From positions 1 to 52,728 of the forward strand of contig JBBQVS010000019.1 in the NCBI GenBank assembly GCA_038211295.1: a DNA stretch of 52,728 bases, read 5' to 3'. Under the pieces are notes generated by a model. It saw only the letters and a program-made list of their open reading frames with translations. It had not been told where the DNA came from and did not search any database. Source of the stretch: JBBQVS01 sp038211295 (GTDB lineage Bacteria; Chloroflexota; Ktedonobacteria; Ktedonobacterales; Ktedonobacteraceae). This document shows, piece after piece, positions 49,568 through 52,728 of the stretch (positions are counted from its first letter, which is position 1; every line of letters starts with the position of its first letter). The position numbers and the translations under genes were made by a program.

Positions 49568-50431
49568 ATGCGCGAATGTTCACACCCCTATGCTGGTCGC
49601 TATGCAGCCCTGGCAACAAAGCATGGCAAAGAACGGCAGATTGCCCGTCCGTTGCGTGTTGCATTCGATCTACTTCTATATGTTCCACCTGACCTTGATA
49701 CCGATGTGCTGGGAACGTTTAGCGGTGAGATAGCGCGTCACGGTTCACCTGTAGACGTTGTGCTTCAGAAGGCACATATGGGGATGCAAGTGAGCGGACT
49801 TCCGCTTGGTCTAGCGAATGAGGGCAGTTTTGGTCCACATCCAATGTTTCCCTTTCTCGTCGCGGACACCGAACTGCTTGTCTTTATTGATGATGAGCGA
49901 GGCATTCAGGTGCAAGAGATGGTGGTCAGCGAACATGTCCTGGCGGCTCAGACAACCGCGCGTGTCCTTGCAGACCTGAATACGTTTCTGCCGCGCGTCC
50001 TGTTCCCCTCGCACGCGCTTCTGGTGCGCCCCAACGCCTTGTATCAACACGACCTCATCTTTAAGGGCATTACCACCCTCGACGTGCTCACGGAAAAGAT
50101 TACACGTGCCGCCTCTGCCTCGCCCGATGGCCTTGCGCTAGTCGAGACAGACCTGCGGGCGCACATGAATCCGACACGTCGGAGAGTCATTCGTCAGGTT
50201 GCCGTGCGACTCGCGCGTCGCCTCGCCCACCTTTGCCCGGCATGTCACACTCCTGGTTGGGGGCGCGTCGATACCCTACTTGGCCTCCCCTGTGAGTGGT
50301 GCGGCGAGGCGACAGACCTTGTGCGTGAAGAAATTCTGGGTTGCGCGGCCTGCCCCTACCGTCAGTGCGTTCCCCGCTCTGACGGCCTGCTTCACGCGTC
50401 CGCTGCTGCCTGCCCGGCTTGTAACCCCTGA
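49568..50431 (+). CDS. DUF6671-like protein with C-terminal zinc-binding Cys cluster
   Basis: A 287-residue protein. VSEHVLAAQTTARVLADLNT, FPSHALLVRPN, FKGITTLDVLTEKITRA and LVETDLRAHMNPTRRRVIRQ form the conserved core; the end has eight or more Cys in pairs: CPACHTPGW, LPCEWCGEA, LGCAACPYRQC and ACPACNP. This matches DUF6671 as I remember it, a family of cyanobacteria and others with two zinc-ribbon-like units. Function unknown; nucleic acid or metal binding is plausible. The first 100 residues have RDHG-type AGRYAALATKHGKERQIARP (a conserved family start). The start is coupled to the gene upstream. Confidence 0.78.
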   Translation: MRECSHPYAGRYAALATKHGKERQIARPLRVAFDLLLYVPPDLDTDVLGTFSGEIARHGSPVDVVLQKAHMGMQVSGLPLGLANEGSFGPHPMFPFLVADTELLVFIDDERGIQVQEMVVSEHVLAAQTTARVLADLNTFLPRVLFPSHALLVRPNALYQHDLIFKGITTLDVLTEKITRAASASPDGLALVETDLRAHMNPTRRRVIRQVAVRLARRLAHLCPACHTPGWGRVDTLLGLPCEWCGEATDLVREEILGCAACPYRQCVPRSDGLLHASAAACPACNP

Positions 50432-50560
50432 AGCATAGTATCTTTGCTGTAGGAAAGCTCCTCTATTTGAGTGAAAAAAGAGAAAAAACATGTGGCTCAA
50501 TGTACATGTTATTTCATGGAGGTGAATGACAAGAGCAACGCGTTACGCCACTAGAAATTC

Positions 50561-50591
50561 TTGTGCAGGAAGAATAGAAAGAGGGTATACT
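50561..50591 (+). promoter_or_regulatory. Candidate promoter of the VOC gene
   Basis: TTGTGC (50561-50566) and TATACT (50586-50591) with GGG directly before the -10. The 19-base spacer is long. It places transcription start near 50597, after the ATG at 50526, which supports the later start for the VOC gene. Confidence 0.35.
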
Positions 50592-50657
50592 AAAAAGCGT
50601 GCGTCCTACTTGACGTGCGTTCTCTTCGCAACGATATTTGCAACGATAAAGGAAGTC

Positions 50658-51020
50658 ATGAGCATGTTTCAAGGTTTACGAACAGTTATTTACGGTGTTG
50701 ATGATCTCGAAAAGGCGAAGGCGTGGTACACAGCCGCCCTGGGTATCGCGCCGTATTTCGACCAGCAATATTACGTGGGCTTTACCATTGGAGGCTATGA
50801 GCTTGGTTTGGATCCGAATGCCTCATCGGGTGCTTCTGGACCGCTTACATACTGGGGAGTCGCTAATGCTGATGTTGCACTCAAGCAGCTTCTCGCCGCA
50901 GGCGCACAGGAGCATACCGCCGTGCAAGATGTGGGAGATGGTATCCGTGTCGGAGTTGTGCTTGACCCGTTTAGTAACACGCTTGGCTTTATCGAAAACA
51001 CCCATTTCTCTTTGACATAA
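50658..51020 (+). CDS. VOC-superfamily (glyoxalase/bleomycin-resistance-like) protein
   Basis: A 120-residue protein, the size of a single two-module VOC domain. FQGLRTVIYGVDDLEKAKAW and YTAALGIAPYFDQQYYVGFT are the first beta-alpha-beta-beta-beta module; GPLTYWGVANADVALKQLLA, GAQEHTAVQDVGDGIRVGVV and LDPFSNTLGFIEN are the second. The typical C-terminal D-P-x-G/D-N-x-x-x-x-x-E metal-ligand Glu is present as DPFSNTLGFIE. The enzyme family includes isomerases, dioxygenases and drug-binding proteins; the reaction is unknown. AAAGGAAG stands before this ATG. A longer frame begins at 50526 behind GGAGG but its extra 44 residues are not VOC-like. Confidence 0.87.
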   Translation: MSMFQGLRTVIYGVDDLEKAKAWYTAALGIAPYFDQQYYVGFTIGGYELGLDPNASSGASGPLTYWGVANADVALKQLLAAGAQEHTAVQDVGDGIRVGVVLDPFSNTLGFIENTHFSLT

Positions 51021-51094
51021 AGAGACATACTAGGCAACAGAATGCTGTGTTGGCTTTGCTTGTGTATATCTGAAGAAATGAGCGTACATTACGC

Positions 51095-51730
51095 ATGGAT
51101 GAACAGCACTATCATGTACTAAGTTATCACGTTCCCAGTCAGCCCTCGGCGGCACGCGTTGGTGTCTGGCGCGAACTCAAGCGTATGGGGGTGCTCTACC
51201 TGCAACAAAGTGTGTGCATTGTTCCCACAACGCCCGCCTTACTTGCCTTACTACAAAGAATCGTCGAGCGGATCACAGAGCTTGGAGGAACATATCATCT
51301 TCTGCCAATTACAACGCTCCCAGACGAAGAGGCGGCAAAGATTGTAGAAGGCTTTATTACACAAAGCAACCTTCAATACGACGAAATTATCGAGAACTGT
51401 GAGGTCAACTTCTCTAAAGAAATCGAGTTTGAGACGTTCCGCCAGAACTTCACCTATGCCGAAGCCGAGGAGATTCGGCAAGAACTTGATAAAATTCAAC
51501 GCTGGTACGAACGGGTGGTTGAACGCGATTGGTTCGGGGCAGCACGTCGTGACGAGGCAGCGAGCTGGATACAGAAGTCTGAACACTTGCTAGAAGGCTT
51601 CGAGGAGCAAGTGTTTTTGCATCAGGAGAGCGACGAATCTAGCACACCCTCGGACGAGGAGCGCAGACGCCGCCAGCATCCTCGGCGGCCCGAACGCAAG
51701 CTACCAGAGCGTTCCCCTTTTACAGAATGA
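51095..51730 (+). CDS. ChrB N-terminal-domain-like protein
   Basis: A 211-residue soluble protein. YHVLSYHVPSQPSAARVGVW, then RELKRMGVLYLQQSVCIVPT and LQRIVERITELGGTYHLLPI follow the ChrB N-terminal domain of chromate-resistance regulators (R-V-x-x-W-R-x-L-K-x-x-G, then Q-x-S-V-C-x-L-P). The second half is charged and helical (YAEAEEIRQELDKIQRWYER), with WF and an acidic, Arg-rich tail. It lacks the C-terminal ChrB enzymatic part, and no chrA transporter is in the window. It may be a small regulator of a metal or stress response. The ribosome site is weak. Confidence 0.7.
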   Translation: MDEQHYHVLSYHVPSQPSAARVGVWRELKRMGVLYLQQSVCIVPTTPALLALLQRIVERITELGGTYHLLPITTLPDEEAAKIVEGFITQSNLQYDEIIENCEVNFSKEIEFETFRQNFTYAEAEEIRQELDKIQRWYERVVERDWFGAARRDEAASWIQKSEHLLEGFEEQVFLHQESDESSTPSDEERRRRQHPRRPERKLPERSPFTE

Positions 51731-51745
51731 CCTACAACAAAAGGT

Positions 51746-51777
51746 GCATAGTGCGCGTGAAATACAGCGCACTATGC
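51746..51777 (+). terminator. Hairpin downstream of the ChrB-like gene
   Basis: GCATAGTGCGC / GCGCACTATGC, 11 perfect pairs and a 10-base loop, 15 bases past the stop. No T-run follows, so it could also be a processing or regulatory site. Confidence 0.6.
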
Positions 51778-51859
51778 GTCTGTAACTAACTATCCTCATC
51801 ATCTATCCTTCCTCGCCACTTTGTAACGTACTTTGTAACAAATGTGATATTGTATCATA

Positions 51860-51916
51860 TGTTAAATATAACAAGTTTACTCATTATTAACTTATATTTA
51901 ACAGTTGTTTAAACAA
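51860..51916. promoter_or_regulatory. Inverted repeat and palindrome before the substrate-binding protein gene
   Basis: TGTTAAATATAA (51860-51871) and TTATATTTAACA (51892-51903) are exact inverted copies 20 bases apart; TTGTTTAAACAA (51905-51916) is a separate perfect 12-base palindrome directly after. All lie in a very AT-rich stretch upstream of an iron-type transporter gene and look like operators for one or two regulators. Confidence 0.5.
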
Positions 51917-51982
51917 GGTCGTCTATGCTTACTGCAGATACTTATTTGGCTAGTCTTTCAGTAGAAGGAGATAGATAGTTCC

Positions 51983-52728
51983 ATGAACGTCTCATCCAGA
52001 GCCACACGATGTGGAAGCAAGTCACGGCTCCCCCTATTTTTTGTGCTCTCATCCCTTATCCTTTTCTTATCAGCGTGTGGTGGAACGACTGCGACAACCA
52101 CATCATCCAGCGGCACGCCCGGTTCTACGGTGCAAGCGTGCGACAAGACAAAAGGCTTGACGCTCTACTCCGCGCAGGGATACGACTCGGACGCCGCCAA
52201 AGCCTTTCAGAAGCAGACAGCCGTTACCACCAAACTGGTCGACGATAGCACTGGAAATCTGTTAGCGAAAATTTCAGCTGAGGGGAACAATCCGCAGTGG
52301 GATGTTACCTGGTTCGATGGTAACGTCACTATGCAGACGCTTGCAGACCAGAATATGCTGCTGAAATGGCAGGCTTCTGGTGCCTCTACTCTGACTACTA
52401 CTGCCAAGAAGTATGTTGGTTCTGACGGAACGTACTATCCTACAGGCATCACCACCGTTGGCGCGATTGCGTACAACACCAAACATGTGCCAGCCGCCGG
52501 GTTGCCAGCCGACTGGAACGATCTGCTCAAGCCAGCATACAAAAATCTGATCGCTATGAACGATCCCGCGTACTCTGGCCCTACCTACCCGCTGGTTGCA
52601 GGTGTATCACAGTTGATGGGTGGAGAGGATCAGGGCAAACAGTTCTTCACAAAACTCAAGGCGAATGGTCTCAAGAATTTCAAGACAAACGACCCCACGC
52701 TCAACAGCGTTGAGACGGGTGCGCGTGA
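51983..52728 (+). CDS. ABC transporter substrate-binding lipoprotein, iron(III)/2-aminoethylphosphonate type (partial)
   Basis: The frame is open from ATG 51983 past the right edge, 248 codons seen. A signal peptide with lipobox ends at residue 32: LFFVLSSLILFLSACGG, Cys being the lipid site. A Ser/Thr linker follows. The domain starts LTLYSAQGYDSDAAKAFQKQ, then TGNLLAKISAEGNNPQWDV, FDGNVTMQTLADQNMLLKW and ITTVGAIAYNTKHVPAAGLP, the Fbp/AfuA-type fold of extracellular solute-binding family 1. AAGGAG lies upstream with 12 bases to the ATG, a little long. Membrane components should follow beyond the window. The ligand could be ferric iron or 2-aminoethylphosphonate. Confidence 0.88.
   Translation, partial: MNVSSRATRCGSKSRLPLFFVLSSLILFLSACGGTTATTTSSSGTPGSTVQACDKTKGLTLYSAQGYDSDAAKAFQKQTAVTTKLVDDSTGNLLAKISAEGNNPQWDVTWFDGNVTMQTLADQNMLLKWQASGASTLTTTAKKYVGSDGTYYPTGITTVGAIAYNTKHVPAAGLPADWNDLLKPAYKNLIAMNDPAYSGPTYPLVAGVSQLMGGEDQGKQFFTKLKANGLKNFKTNDPTLNSVETGAR

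Noticed and set aside
50526..50657. Longer start of the VOC gene behind GGAGGTGA
   Set aside because: Only three bases separate the ribosome site and ATG, the added residues are not VOC-like, and a -10 box lies inside the segment.
1..52728. Search by eye for CRISPR arrays, tRNA and rRNA genes
   Set aside because: No regularly spaced repeats of CRISPR type and no TPsiC-type GGTTCGAAT segment in a cloverleaf context were seen in intergenic DNA.

Overview
The window looks like a chromosomal segment of a Chloroflexota bacterium, most likely class Ktedonobacteria. The basis is indirect: a very large MalT-like LuxR regulator, many secreted proteins with one N-terminal membrane anchor and a Pro/Thr/Gly-rich linker, a zinc-ribbon/anchor/beta-sandwich protein, a standalone 3-aminobutyryl-CoA ammonia-lyase homologue, and a selenoprotein-type radical SAM enzyme. 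No rRNA, tRNA, CRISPR array or intact mobile element was seen. A decayed transposase tail lies at the left edge.

Layout. 1-1.9 kb: transposase remnant, SRPBCC protein, RidA-like deaminase, and a broken small ORF. 1.98-4.8 kb: an operon on the minus strand of a YggX-like iron protein followed, by ATGA overlap, by a radical SAM enzyme, with a formyltransferase-like gene facing away. The radical SAM frame ends in Cys-TGA-Ala-Glu-Pro. I read the TGA as selenocysteine (a CUAEP tail), so the gene runs on to a TAG at 1977. 4.9-13.5 kb: small metabolic and housekeeping-type genes (GNAT, GrpB, HIT, flavin reductase, Ser/Thr dehydratase, Kal, CPBP protease) and two exported proteins of unknown role. 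13.6-18.7 kb: the LuxR/MalT regulator and a pair of Gfo/Idh/MocA oxidoreductases. 18.9-20.8 kb: a TPM-like membrane protein and a PspA-like coiled-coil protein. 21.1-22.7 kb: a secreted protein of unknown function.

22.8-36.0 kb is a long minus-strand operon: exported 929-residue membrane protein, ABC ATPase, ABC-2 permease, a membrane coiled-coil protein with a long (Gly-Gln)n tract, MoxR ATPase, DUF58 protein and two BatA/VWA-type membrane proteins. Genes overlap or are closely spaced, so this is probably one envelope-associated machine in which MoxR acts on the VWA proteins.

36.3-46.7 kb: a Tat-exported PHP hydrolase with a His-rich N terminus, then three RimK-type ATP-grasp enzymes (two are close paralogues), an ABC exporter fused to a C-terminal FHA domain, an APH-fold kinase whose catalytic motif is altered, and a membrane-anchored beta-propeller protein. 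The ATP-grasp/kinase/ABC-FHA operon has its own promoter. It may make and export a small molecule or modified peptide; that is inference.

46.8-52.7 kb: a small winged-helix protein, isocitrate dehydrogenase behind a promoter that carries a perfect 20-bp palindrome between its -35 and -10 boxes, a DUF6671 pair, a VOC protein, a ChrB-N-like protein, and the start of an iron-type ABC substrate-binding lipoprotein cut by the right edge. The most notable item is the CUAEP-tail selenoprotein; next are the ABC-FHA/ATP-grasp cluster and the palindromic icd promoter.
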